From positions 1 to 64,000 of the forward strand of contig JAGTRJ010000001.1 in the NCBI GenBank assembly GCA_018261755.1: 64,000 bases of DNA, given 5' to 3'. The DNA is from Burkholderiaceae bacterium. GTDB lineage: Bacteria > Pseudomonadota > Gammaproteobacteria > Burkholderiales > Burkholderiaceae_D. Below the pieces are notes generated by a model. The model did no database searches, was not told where the DNA came from, and worked only from the letters and a program-made list of their open reading frames with translations. Shown here one piece after another: positions 9,610 through 17,719 of this stretch. The translations under genes and the position numbers were made by a program. How positions within the stretch are numbered: the stretch's first letter is position 1; every line of letters starts with the position of its first letter.

Positions 9610-9725
9610 GGGCGCTTCCTTTTGGTGGATTCGCACATATTGTTGTGCCGATCAAGCTGGCGAGTATTGCGCAATGTCATCACGATGGAATCGAGTGGCT
9701 CAAGGTCGGTTTCGCATCTTGACTT

Positions 9726-9845
9726 GGGGGTATATAGTCAAAATGCGCCACTGGGCCGCAGTTTTACTGGCTATTTTTGAATACTGGCGGGAGTATATTT
9801 TTTGGCCTTAATGACCAAAAACACAGATCCGGTCATTTATTTTTT
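9726..9845 (+). repeat. Dispersed intergenic repeat, copy B (long form)
   Basis: The core at 9726-9796 has the GGGGGTATA box, GGCCGC, TGGCTATTTTTGAATACT and the inverted repeat ATACT-GGCGGG-AGTAT. A tail follows with AATGACC (9810-9816) complementary to GGTCATT (9831-9837), then a T-rich run that could work as a terminator. It lies between ppsR and the Pat-like gene, antisense to both. Confidence 0.9.
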
Positions 9846-9932
9846 CCCGCCCACAGTTTCCCAATCCTGAAAAAGCCAGGGTATAGGCAAAAAAATCGCG
9901 CTGGACAGAACTTAAGCGGCGTTTCTGGTCTA

Positions 9933-10760
9933 TCAGGCAGAACGGATTTGTTGCATGACGGACGACGCGATTTCCTCGATCGATTTGGTTGTGGTGGACA
10001 ACCAGCGTATGTCTTCCTTTTGCATCAGGGCTTCAGCTTCGCGCACTTCATGGCGGCAATTGTCGAGCGATGCATATGCGCTGTCAGGCCGGCGTTCATG
10101 GCGGATTTTAGCCAGCCGTTCAGGGTCGATGCTCAGGCCAAACAGCTTGTCCTTGAATTCAAGCAGTACCGGTGGCAGTTTGCCGCGCTCGAAATCTTCC
10201 GGGATCAGCGGATAGTTCGCTGCCTTGATGCCATATTGCATCGCCAGATACAGGCTGGTTGGCGTTTTGCCGGAGCGTGACACTCCGACCAGGATCACAT
10301 CAGCGCTCGCCAGATTGCGGTGCGACTGGCCATCGTCATGCGCCAACGCATAGTTGATGGCGTCAATACGATGCAGATATTCCTGACTGTCGGGGCTCTT
10401 GTGACTCAGGCCGATGGTTTGCGCTGATTTCTGGCCGAGTTCGCGTTCCAGTGGCGAGATGAATGTCTGGATCAAGTCAATATGCAGCGCGTTGGCCTGC
10501 TGGATGATTTCCGAAAATTCGAGTTTGGCCAGAGTCGAGAATACCAGCGGGCGCGGTTTGCCGGAACCGATGACGGCATTGATGGTGCGCACGGCATGAC
10601 GAGCCTTGTCGGCGGTATCGATGAAAGGCAGGCGAATCTTGTCGAAGGTTTGAACGAATTGGCTTAACACTGAATTTGCCAGGGTTTCGGCAGTTATTCC
10701 GGTGCCATCGGAAACGATGAATACAACGCGTGCATTAGAGGAGTTGACTTGATTGGGCAT
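9933..10760 (-). CDS. ppsR: PEP synthetase regulatory protein (bifunctional kinase/pyrophosphorylase)
   Basis: PpsR (DUF299) switches phosphoenolpyruvate synthetase off by ADP-dependent phosphorylation and on again by phosphate-dependent dephosphorylation. The 275-residue product starts MPNQVNSSNARVVFIVSDGT, keeps the family motif SDGTGITAE and has the P-loop GVSRSGKTPTSLYLA. ATG 10758-10760 gives the usual family length; an in-frame start 51 bp upstream is possible. The partner ppsA, often adjacent and divergent, is not in this window. Confidence 0.93.
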   Translation of the reverse strand: MPNQVNSSNARVVFIVSDGTGITAETLANSVLSQFVQTFDKIRLPFIDTADKARHAVRTINAVIGSGKPRPLVFSTLAKLEFSEIIQQANALHIDLIQTFISPLERELGQKSAQTIGLSHKSPDSQEYLHRIDAINYALAHDDGQSHRNLASADVILVGVSRSGKTPTSLYLAMQYGIKAANYPLIPEDFERGKLPPVLLEFKDKLFGLSIDPERLAKIRHERRPDSAYASLDNCRHEVREAEALMQKEDIRWLSTTTKSIEEIASSVMQQIRSA

Positions 10761-10917
10761 AGTTGTGAACCTGAACGCATTGTTAATACAGGAGAGAATA
10801 CCTGCAGCCATTCATGCCATCAATCGCTTTGACGAAGTGATATGTTGTTTTTGCCTGTCCGTGTTGTCAAAAATGGATGGTTTCGCTGCTATTTTGACAT
10901 TGAAGGCGCGGTGCGCC

Positions 10918-11167
10918 GTGACGACACATATGCCATCAGACGTCTGACACGCATGGCATGAGCTTCGTCAATAAATGACGATGACACATGTCGTCACCTA
11001 TTTCGACACCAAAGTCAATCTTCGACACTTTCTTCGACACATGTGCGAATGTGGTGTAAGTGGTTGAATTCAATCATCAAATAAGTGTCGATGGGGGTTT
11101 CTGGTAGACATGGCACAGGAAATGCTTAAAGAAGGGTGCACTACTCTCCTTAAAAGTGCACTCTCCT
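10918..11167 (+). promoter_or_regulatory. Repeat-rich control region upstream of oxlT
   Basis: The 529-bp gap before oxlT holds no convincing gene but many short repeats. GTGACGACA (10918-10926) is inverted at 10989-10997. Between them is the palindrome TCAGACGTCTGA (10936-10947), nested inside ATGCCAT/ATGGCAT arms. TTCGACAC then occurs three times as direct repeats (11002, 11021, 11033). GTGCACT followed by CTCCT occurs twice (11136-11150, 11156-11167). Such clustering suggests regulator sites or structured leader RNA. I could not place a confident promoter. Confidence 0.5.
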
Positions 11168-11289
11168 GTGAACAAGTGTCCTCTGTGTTGGTCGTCAAGG
11201 GTCTTCTGTCATGAGGTTGACCTGGCCGCACAGGGACACAGTTCTTTTTAAGGTACCAATTTTCACTATCAACATTTGCGAGAGAATTT

Positions 11290-12552
11290 ATGAGTAACAC
11301 ACAGGCAGCACAGCCAACGGGGTCACAGCCCAATCGTTGGATTTACTTGATTTTGGCAGTAATTTTGATGTGTATGATTTCCGGTGTCCAGTATGCATGG
11401 ACGCTGTTTTCACGTCCATTGACGGAAAAGCTGACGGTGTCGCTCGCAGCTGTTCAAACGGCATTTACGCTCTCCCAAGTCATTCAGGCTGGTTCACAGC
11501 CGGGTGGCGGTTTCTTCGTTGATAAATTTGGTCCCAAATTTCCTGGCATCGTCGGTGGTCTGATGGTGTTGTGTGGCTGGTCCATGATGGGTCAGGTTGA
11601 CAGCATTCCTGCACTGTACGCACTCTACACGCTGGCTGGCGCTGGTGTCGGTATCGTTTACGGTATCGCGATGAACACCGCAAATCGCTGGTTTCCGGAC
11701 AAGCGCGGTCTCGCTTCCGGCTTCACCGCTGCAGGCTATGGCCTGGGCGTGCTGCCGTTCCTGCCGCTGATCAGCGAAACGCTGAAAACCTCCGGTCTCG
11801 GCTCGGCTTTCATGTACACCGGCGTCATCATGGGCGCGATGATCATGCTCGTTTCCTGCTTCATCAAATTCCCGGCTGGTCAAGGCGGTGGCAAGAAAGT
11901 TATTGTCGCAACGGAAAAAGACTTCAAATCCTCTGAAATGCTGCGCACGCCGCAATTCTGGGTACTGTGGACCGCGTTCTTCTCGGTTAACTTCGGTTTC
12001 CTGCTGCTGGTTGCAAACAGCGCACCGTTCGGCCGCACGATTGGCGTTGCTGGCACGATCATGGCTGTGGTCGTTATGTTCCAGAACCTGGCAAACGGTG
12101 GTTGCCGTCCTTTCTGGGGCTGGCTGTCGGATAACATCGGCCGCTACAAAGCAATGTCGATCATGTTCGGTGTGAACGCGCTGGCGATGTTTGCTTTCTC
12201 GCACGTTGCTGCACTCGGCACCCCGTTCTTCATCGTTGTTCTGATGATCGCGTTCTTCACCTCCGGTGGTAGCTACGCTCTGTTCCCGCCGACCAACAGC
12301 GATATCTTCGGTACCGCTTACTCGGCACAGAACTACGGTTTCTTCTGGGCAGCTAAAGCGACCGCATCGATTTTCGGTGGTGGCGTTGGTGCTGCAGTTG
12401 CAACCAATTTCGGCTGGACCACGGCCTTCACGCTGTGCGGTTGCATGTCCCTGATCTCGTTCACTCTGGCGACCTTCGTGATTCCGCGTATGGGCCGTCC
12501 GAAGAAGCGTGGTGTTGCTGCTCAGGAAGCTGCAACGGCAACCGGCGCGTAA
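11290..12552 (+). CDS. oxlT: Oxalate:formate antiporter (OxlT type, MFS)
   Basis: OxlT exchanges external divalent oxalate for internal monovalent formate across the inner membrane. Together with cytoplasmic oxalyl-CoA decarboxylation this creates a proton-motive force. The 420-residue, 12-helix protein closely follows the O. formigenes sequence as I recall it, for example VSLAAVQTAFTLSQVIQAGS and NTANRWFPDKRGLASGFT. Arg273 (NGGCRPFWGW) and Lys356 (FFWAAKATAS) match the essential Arg272 and Lys355 that contact oxalate. GAGAG precedes the ATG. frc and oxc are not in the window, so the rest of the pathway must lie elsewhere. Confidence 0.93.
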   Translation: MSNTQAAQPTGSQPNRWIYLILAVILMCMISGVQYAWTLFSRPLTEKLTVSLAAVQTAFTLSQVIQAGSQPGGGFFVDKFGPKFPGIVGGLMVLCGWSMMGQVDSIPALYALYTLAGAGVGIVYGIAMNTANRWFPDKRGLASGFTAAGYGLGVLPFLPLISETLKTSGLGSAFMYTGVIMGAMIMLVSCFIKFPAGQGGGKKVIVATEKDFKSSEMLRTPQFWVLWTAFFSVNFGFLLLVANSAPFGRTIGVAGTIMAVVVMFQNLANGGCRPFWGWLSDNIGRYKAMSIMFGVNALAMFAFSHVAALGTPFFIVVLMIAFFTSGGSYALFPPTNSDIFGTAYSAQNYGFFWAAKATASIFGGGVGAAVATNFGWTTAFTLCGCMSLISFTLATFVIPRMGRPKKRGVAAQEAATATGA

Positions 12553-12618
12553 CACGCAGTACTCATTCGGAGCCTGAAGCTGACCTTTGGGGAAGTGTGA
12601 CTGGCTCCGCAGTGATAA

Positions 12619-12646
12619 CCCACCCACGCCGGCTGGCATGGGTGGG
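12619..12646 (+). terminator. Hairpin downstream of oxlT
   Basis: CCCACCCA (12619-12626) pairs perfectly with TGGGTGGG (12639-12646), with further GCC/GGC pairing inside the loop. No T-run follows (ATAAAAG), so it may stabilise the oxlT mRNA end rather than terminate strongly. Confidence 0.55.
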
Positions 12647-12790
12647 ATAAAAGCAAGAAGAATTACCCACAACGTATATGTGTCATGTCGGTTTGGATGC
12701 AGCTTGTTTCCGGCATCCATCGCTGGATGTCAAAGGATGCAAACTGGCTGAATTGACAACGCTTATCACATCTTAAGGGAATACAACATC

Positions 12791-13282
12791 ATGTTTGCAA
12801 AAATTCTGGTTCCGTGTGACGGCTCTGCCTTGGGCAACATTTCCGCGCTGCGTGGTATTGAGTTTGCAGCCAAGATTGGTGCAGAAGTGGTAGGTATCAA
12901 TGTAACCCGCGAATTCCAGGCAGGTTATGTGAAGGCTGATGCAGCGAAAGCTGAATACGAAGCCGCTGCCAAGGAAGCAAGCAACAAGGTATTGCAGCCG
13001 CTCAAGGATGCTGCTGCCAAGGCTGGTGTCAAGTTCACCGGCATTCAGCGCACGGCAAATCATACGGCGCTTGCTATCGTAAAAGCTGGTAGCGATTCCG
13101 CATGCGACCTGATTTTCATCGGTTCGCACGGCTGCGCAGGCTGGGATCACGTGCTGATGGGTTCGGTATCCAACAAGGTCCTGTCCACCGCAACGATTCC
13201 GGTACTGGTATACCGCCTGAAAGAGGCTGAGGTTCCTGAGGGTGTATCGCACTCTTACGAGTCGTCTTTCCCACCGGCCTAA
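12791..13282 (+). CDS. Universal stress protein, UspA family
   Basis: The 163-residue single-domain protein has the alpha/beta Usp fold signature FAKILVPCDGSALGNISALR. It also has the ATP-binding motif G-2x-G-9x-G(S/T), read as GSHGCAGWDHVLMGS. AAGGGA precedes the ATG. It sits between oxlT and the sigma-54 regulator and is closed by a strong terminator, so it is probably its own unit. A role in survival during oxalate-limited growth is plausible but unproven. Confidence 0.9.
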   Translation: MFAKILVPCDGSALGNISALRGIEFAAKIGAEVVGINVTREFQAGYVKADAAKAEYEAAAKEASNKVLQPLKDAAAKAGVKFTGIQRTANHTALAIVKAGSDSACDLIFIGSHGCAGWDHVLMGSVSNKVLSTATIPVLVYRLKEAEVPEGVSHSYESSFPPA

Positions 13283-13306
13283 TTCGCCATTTGCGATTAA
13301 AGCTGT

Positions 13307-13343
13307 AAAAAAAAGCCACGTCATGCAATGCGTGGCTTTTTTT
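13307..13343 (+). terminator. Rho-independent terminator after the usp gene
   Basis: GCCACG (13315-13320) pairs with CGTGGC (13331-13336) around a ten-base loop. It is preceded by eight A and followed by seven T, so it could also work on the other strand. Confidence 0.9.
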
Positions 13344-13422
13344 GTTCATGTACCGGCTATGCTTTGCTGATAACAGCACGCATGGTCTGTGGTGCGGTTG
13401 AAAACGCTTGCCAACACGTTTA

Positions 13423-13453
13423 CTATTTCTGCCCTAAAATTATGCAGAAATAG
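13423..13453 (+). promoter_or_regulatory. Perfect inverted repeat upstream of the FhlA-like gene
   Basis: CTATTTCTGC (13423-13432) is perfectly inverted as GCAGAAATAG (13444-13453) with an 11-bp spacer. The half-site spacing of 21 bp, two helical turns, fits a dimeric regulator. It lies about 90 bp before the regulator gene and may be an autoregulatory operator; hairpin RNA is the alternative. Confidence 0.55.
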
Positions 13454-13541
13454 GAAGATGGCCGTATGATATCGGGTTTATGCGGCCAGCCCATCGTTTG
13501 CCAAGCGGTCTCTCGTTTTGTGGCCGTCGTAGGTGTGTCCA

Positions 13542-15713
13542 ATGACTGTTGAAGATATCTCCTCCAAAAGAGCGCCAGGCACTGTTCCCGCCAGGCAGGA
13601 TCTGTTGCCGTCCCTGTCCCAGGCATTGCTGTTCCTGCGCGACATACCGGATATTCTGCGATTGCTGGAGAACAGCGCCGGACCGGTGATCGGTTTCGAA
13701 CGGATCAATCTGATCCTGTCCGATCCGCAGACACAGCAGCCTCGTTTGCATTATCTGTCGCGTTCAAACAAGGGCGTTGCCAGCCTTGAGGCGGTGCAAT
13801 TCAGCAACATGCCAGCGGCACTGATTTTCAGCACGCAGAGCATGATGCAATGCGATGGCACCAATTTTCGCTACGACTATCCGAAGAGCGCGAATCTGCC
13901 GCCGTACAGCGGCTTGAAGGCTTATTGCCTGATGCCACTGAAAACAGGCCGACAGCTCTTGGGCGGAATTGAATTCATCAAACTGAACGAAGAAAAATTC
14001 GGCGAAAACGAATTGCTGCGAATGCGCCAGCTCACGGTGGTGGTGGCGCAGGCGCTGGAAAACATTCTCGAACGCGCGGTGCTGCAGGTCAGGCAGGAGC
14101 AGACGCGAAAGGAACGGGAGCATTATCGCGTGCTGGTGGAGGTGACCAATGCCGCGCTGTCCAAGCTGAACATGAATGAGCTGGTGGACGAGATTTCCGA
14201 TTCCATCCACAATTATTTCGGCTTTGATTACGTCAGTCTGGATACCTGCGATTTCGCGACGCACAAATTATGCACGCACGCGGTTCAGTATCAGGGCAAT
14301 GGCAGCCGCATGCTCAATTCGGTCGAGATGTCGATCTATGCCTCGCTGTCCGGGCAGGTGATGCTGAACAAGGAAAAGGCATTGCTCGATCGGCGGCAAA
14401 TTGAACGGCTGTCGGGCAAATACAGCCAGGTTGCGCTGCTGGCCGAGCAGGGGTTCCAGATGATCTTCGCGCTGCCGCTGATATCCGGCGACAAGGCGCG
14501 TGGCGCGCTCAAGCTTGGACACCACCGGCCTTACATTTTCACGCCGGAAAAATTCGATCTGATCGAGCAAATCACGGCTCGACTGGCGATCGTGCTCGAC
14601 AATGCGCTGGCGTATGAAGAAATTTCAACGCTCAAGGACAAGCTGGCGAGTGAAAACAGCTATCTAACCGAAGAAATCCGCAACTATGCCGATTTCGACG
14701 AAATCATCGGCACCAGCCTGGCGATGCAAGCCGTGCTGCAGCAGGTCGAAATGGTTGCCGCCAGCGATGCGACCGTGCTTATCCTGGGCGAGACCGGCAC
14801 CGGCAAGGAACTGATTGCGCGCGCGATTCACCGGCTGAGTAGCCGCAGTGCGAACACGATGGTGAAAATGAACTGCGCTGCCGTGCCTTCCGGCTTGCTG
14901 GAAAGCGATCTGTTCGGGCATGAGAAGGGCGCTTTTACCGGCGCGCAGGCGCAGCGGCTGGGGCGCTTCGAACTGGCCAACAAGAGCACGCTGTTTCTGG
15001 ATGAGGTGGGCGACATTCCGCTTGAACTGCAACCGAAACTGCTGCGTGTGCTGCAGGAGCGCGAAATCGAGCGCCTCGGCGGTTCCCGCGTGATTCAGGT
15101 TGACGTGCGCGTCATCGCCGCCACCAATTGCGACTTGAAGCAAAAGGTGGCCGACCATCAGTACCGCAGTGACCTGTATTACCGCCTGAACGTGTTCCCG
15201 ATCGTCATTCCGCCTTTGCGCGAGCGGCCGGAAGACATTCCGCAACTGGTAAATTTCTTCGTCAAGAAATTTTCGCAGCGGATGAACAAGCATATCGACA
15301 GCATCCCGTCGGAAACGATTGCGCGCCTGATTCAGATGCCGTGGCCGGGCAATGTGCGCGAACTGGAAAATGTGATTGAACGCGCGGTCATCCTGACCCG
15401 TGGCAACGTGCTGGAACTGCCGCTGAGCGAAATAAAGTACCATCCCGCGCAGCCGGGCGAGCCGTTATCCGGTTCTTCGCCGACGCCCGTGGTGCCGGTG
15501 GTATCCCGGCCACCGGAGCCGGAGGCAGAAGACCTGCCTGAAGTCGATCGCGAATCCATCATTCGCGTGCTGCGCGAAACCTATGGCGTCGTGGCTGGCC
15601 CGAGAGGTGCCGCGGCGCGTCTTGGCCTGAAACGCACCACGCTGCTGTCACGCATGCAACGCATGGGTCTTTCGGCCAAGGATTTCAAGGAAGACGAGCA
15701 GGTTGAGGCTTAA
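13542..15713 (+). CDS. FhlA-like sigma-54-dependent activator with tandem GAF domains
   Basis: This 723-residue regulator has two GAF-type sensor domains (about 20-185 and 200-355). An AAA+ domain follows at about 390-625 with Walker A GETGTGKE, the sigma-54 contact loop GAFTGA and Walker B LFLDEVGD. A Fis-type helix-turn-helix lies at the C-terminus (AARLGLKRTTLLSRMQRMGL). The architecture is that of FhlA, which responds to formate. Lying 1 kb after oxlT, it may coordinate formate or oxalate metabolism, but its targets are not visible. ATG 13542 is preferred to GTG 13533 because GTAGGTG precedes it. Confidence 0.88.
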   Translation: MTVEDISSKRAPGTVPARQDLLPSLSQALLFLRDIPDILRLLENSAGPVIGFERINLILSDPQTQQPRLHYLSRSNKGVASLEAVQFSNMPAALIFSTQSMMQCDGTNFRYDYPKSANLPPYSGLKAYCLMPLKTGRQLLGGIEFIKLNEEKFGENELLRMRQLTVVVAQALENILERAVLQVRQEQTRKEREHYRVLVEVTNAALSKLNMNELVDEISDSIHNYFGFDYVSLDTCDFATHKLCTHAVQYQGNGSRMLNSVEMSIYASLSGQVMLNKEKALLDRRQIERLSGKYSQVALLAEQGFQMIFALPLISGDKARGALKLGHHRPYIFTPEKFDLIEQITARLAIVLDNALAYEEISTLKDKLASENSYLTEEIRNYADFDEIIGTSLAMQAVLQQVEMVAASDATVLILGETGTGKELIARAIHRLSSRSANTMVKMNCAAVPSGLLESDLFGHEKGAFTGAQAQRLGRFELANKSTLFLDEVGDIPLELQPKLLRVLQEREIERLGGSRVIQVDVRVIAATNCDLKQKVADHQYRSDLYYRLNVFPIVIPPLRERPEDIPQLVNFFVKKFSQRMNKHIDSIPSETIARLIQMPWPGNVRELENVIERAVILTRGNVLELPLSEIKYHPAQPGEPLSGSSPTPVVPVVSRPPEPEAEDLPEVDRESIIRVLRETYGVVAGPRGAAARLGLKRTTLLSRMQRMGLSAKDFKEDEQVEA

Positions 15714-15736
15714 GCCGTACAGCAGTATGTTCAACA

Positions 15737-15761
15737 GGGCCGTGGCAACGCGGCCCTTTTT
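15737..15761 (+). terminator. Rho-independent terminator after the FhlA-like gene
   Basis: GGGCCG (15737-15742) pairs with CGGCCC (15751-15756) and is followed by five T. It overlaps the stop codon of the convergent phosphatase gene. Confidence 0.85.
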
Positions 15762-16242
15762 ATGGCCGATCGGCGGCGTTGCCATCGACTGACACGTCCG
15801 GCAGTCGGGTCATCCAGGCGCGCGCGCCTTCTTCTGTCAGGGCGAGCACATGTTCGAAATCCTGCGCGCTGCCATAATACGGATCAGGCACGTCGCAGTG
15901 CATGAACAACGACAGCTTGCGATGGTGTTCGGGCGGACAGGCGCGGCGCAGCAGGCGCAGATGGCCGGTATCCATTGCCAGCACGTAATCGAAGCGGGCG
16001 AAATCCTCCGGCGCCACCTTGCGCGCACGCAGCGTGGACAAGTCGTAGCCCCGCGCCAGAGCGGCTTGCCGGGTGCGCGGATCTGGCGATTCGCCGATGT
16101 GATAGCCGTGCGTTCCGGCTGAATCCACTTCGACCAGTTTATCCATGCCCGCTTTTTGCAGCAGGGTACGCATCACGCCTTCCGCCATGGGGGAGCGGCA
16201 AATGTTGCCGGTGCAGACAAAAAGTATTCTGAGGGTTTTCAT
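15760..16242 (-). CDS. Low-molecular-weight protein-tyrosine phosphatase
   Basis: The 160-residue enzyme has the active-site loop VCTGNICRS with Cys10 and Arg16 of the C-X5-R motif. The C-terminal DPYYG segment supplies the general-acid Asp. It hydrolyses phosphotyrosine. In bacteria such enzymes often act on polysaccharide-export tyrosine kinases, but no such kinase is adjacent. ATG 16240-16242 gives the usual family length; a longer in-frame extension adds an untypical N-terminus. Confidence 0.93.
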   Translation of the reverse strand: MKTLRILFVCTGNICRSPMAEGVMRTLLQKAGMDKLVEVDSAGTHGYHIGESPDPRTRQAALARGYDLSTLRARKVAPEDFARFDYVLAMDTGHLRLLRRACPPEHHRKLSLFMHCDVPDPYYGSAQDFEHVLALTEEGARAWMTRLPDVSVDGNAADRP

Positions 16243-16592
16243 GTGTTGTTTCAAATTTAATGATGGCTCCAAGCCGGTTGCATTCATAAGCTGTGGATTT
16301 GTCCGTCATTCAGACATGAAATCGGGCACGGATACATGCCGGGCGCGGCGGCGGTTTGATGAAAAACAGTGCAGGCCGATTCTTTTTTGCGCCCGGAAGG
16401 GTAAAATCACGCTGCCGAAGCACTTCATTTAAATACCCACTCATCTTGAGGAAGTTCTGGATAACCTGCTGCGTTGCGTGCGCCTTGCGCTCCAGTGGCC
16501 AACAACGGTTTTTCAGAGCTTGCTTTACAAACACACCGAGCGGTTTTTGTGCTTGGCGCATTTTTAATCATTGAAGAACAAGGACGTATCTC
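16243..16592 (+). other. Intergenic region between divergent phosphatase and ppa genes
   Basis: This 350-bp stretch should hold both promoters. I see no supported gene, no RNA and no convincing operator. AAATACCC near 16430 faintly recalls the dispersed repeat, but the 71-bp layout is absent. Confidence 0.5.
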
Positions 16593-17201
16593 ATGGCATT
16601 TCCCCCGACATTTTATCGCTGGCGCCCGCACCCGTGGCATGGACTTGAGGTTGGTGATGATCAGCCCCGGGTGGTCAATGCGTATATCGAAATGACGCCA
16701 TACGACAACGTCAAATACGAAGTCGATAAAACTACTGGCTACCTGCGCGTCGATCGGCCGCAACTGACCTCGTCGATGCCGCCGACACTTTATGGTTTTG
16801 TCCCGCAGACCTACTGCGCGGCGCGGGTCAACGCGCTGTCGCCCACGTCGCAAAAGGGCGACGACGATCCGCTCGATATCTGCGTGATCACCGAACGCCC
16901 GATCAATCGCGGCGAAGTCATCCTGCGCGCGCGCGTGGTAGGCGGTTTGCAGATGATTGATAACGGTGAAGCGGACGACAAGATCATCGCCGTGCTCGAC
17001 AACGATCCATTCTGGAAGGGCGCGAACGATATCGAGGACATTTCTCCCGCGCTGCTCGAACGCATCCGCCACTATTTCGAAACCTACAAGCTGCTGTATG
17101 GCCAGCCATCCAAGGCGAGGATCGAGAAAATCTATGGCCGCGAACATGCATTTGCCGTGATTGGCGCCGCGATGGAAGACTACACCGAGCAATTCGGCTG
17201 A
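16593..17201 (+). CDS. ppa: Inorganic pyrophosphatase, family I
   Basis: This cytoplasmic enzyme hydrolyses pyrophosphate and so pulls biosynthetic reactions forward. The 202-residue protein has the metal-binding signature DDDPLDICV and conserved basic and tyrosine residues ([22 protein letters not shown]). It is longer than the 175-residue E. coli enzyme. AAGGA lies before ATG 16593. A strong terminator follows, so the gene is probably monocistronic. Confidence 0.94.
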   Translation: MAFPPTFYRWRPHPWHGLEVGDDQPRVVNAYIEMTPYDNVKYEVDKTTGYLRVDRPQLTSSMPPTLYGFVPQTYCAARVNALSPTSQKGDDDPLDICVITERPINRGEVILRARVVGGLQMIDNGEADDKIIAVLDNDPFWKGANDIEDISPALLERIRHYFETYKLLYGQPSKARIEKIYGREHAFAVIGAAMEDYTEQFG

Positions 17202-17253
17202 ACGCCGCCTTGCGGCCTGCTGGCCAAGCGCCAGCGCGCTGTAACATTTGTCA

Positions 17254-17282
17254 AACGGGTCAAAATAACTGACCCGTTTTTC
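17254..17282 (+). terminator. Rho-independent terminator of ppa, within repeat copy C
   Basis: AACGGGTCA (17254-17262) pairs with TGACCCGTT (17270-17278) across seven bases and is followed by T residues. On the minus strand the same segment is the conserved GGTCAGTTATTTT tail of the dispersed repeat, so the element seems to supply the ppa terminator. Confidence 0.88.
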
Positions 17283-17379
17283 ATTTTTGTGCAATTAGGC
17301 CTAAAAATATACCCCCTCCAGTATGTAAAAACAGGCCCGGAAACAGTGGCCCAGTGACGTATTTTGAATTCATACTCCG
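17254..17379 (-). repeat. Dispersed intergenic repeat, copy C (long form)
   Basis: On the minus strand the 71-bp core (17379 down to 17309) reads CGGAGTATG, CACTGGGCCAC, GGGCCTGTTTTTACATACT and ATACT-GGAGGG-GGTAT. The tail GGTCAGTTATTTT begins 35 bp further on, the same spacing as in copies B and D. It separates ppa from the accessory block that follows. Confidence 0.88.
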
Positions 17380-17464
17380 GCTTTATCAGTCGGAATATGG
17401 TTCTGACAGGGCGCTGGCGCTATAATTTCCTCCGTTGACGAGCCACAAACGAGGGGGGGAACGG

Positions 17465-17719
17465 ATGTATCCGATCGATTATCCGCTGTGGTCGATTCTG
17501 GCGCGCTTTGGCCGCCAACTGACCGTGAATCTTGACGTGCTGCACGATGAAGAAGCGGGCGTGTATGTCGCCACCAGCAGGAATCTGCGCGGGTTGGTGT
17601 GCGAAGCGCCGACGATGGATGAACTCAAGGCCGAAACCGAGCGTGTGCTGCGCGACTTGGTGGCGTTTTGCGTCCGGGGCAAAAATCCGGCGCTGCCGGT
17701 TCTGGTGTGGCCCGCCTGA
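17465..17719 (+). CDS. HicB-like antitoxin (DUF1902-type)
   Basis: The 84-residue protein has the partial RNase-H-like HicB fold: a short beta hairpin (LTVNLDVLHDEEAGVYVATS) and the helix segment APTMDELKAETERVLRDLV. Such proteins neutralise the paired HicA RNase. A GAGGGGGG ribosome site precedes ATG 17465. No separate DNA-binding domain is visible. The stop overlaps the next start (TGATG), so the two genes are translationally coupled. Antitoxin first is the reverse of the classical hicAB order. Confidence 0.75.
   Translation: MYPIDYPLWSILARFGRQLTVNLDVLHDEEAGVYVATSRNLRGLVCEAPTMDELKAETERVLRDLVAFCVRGKNPALPVLVWPA

Noticed and set aside
11494-12720. 408-codon minus-strand open frame
   Set aside because: It lies opposite oxlT, is rich in His, Arg and Gln, has no family resemblance and no ribosome site. 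The antiporter frame is unmistakable.
16420-16450. Possible tenth copy of the dispersed repeat
   Set aside because: AAATACCCACTC looks similar, but there is no second box 71 bp away and no GGCTGTTTT block.
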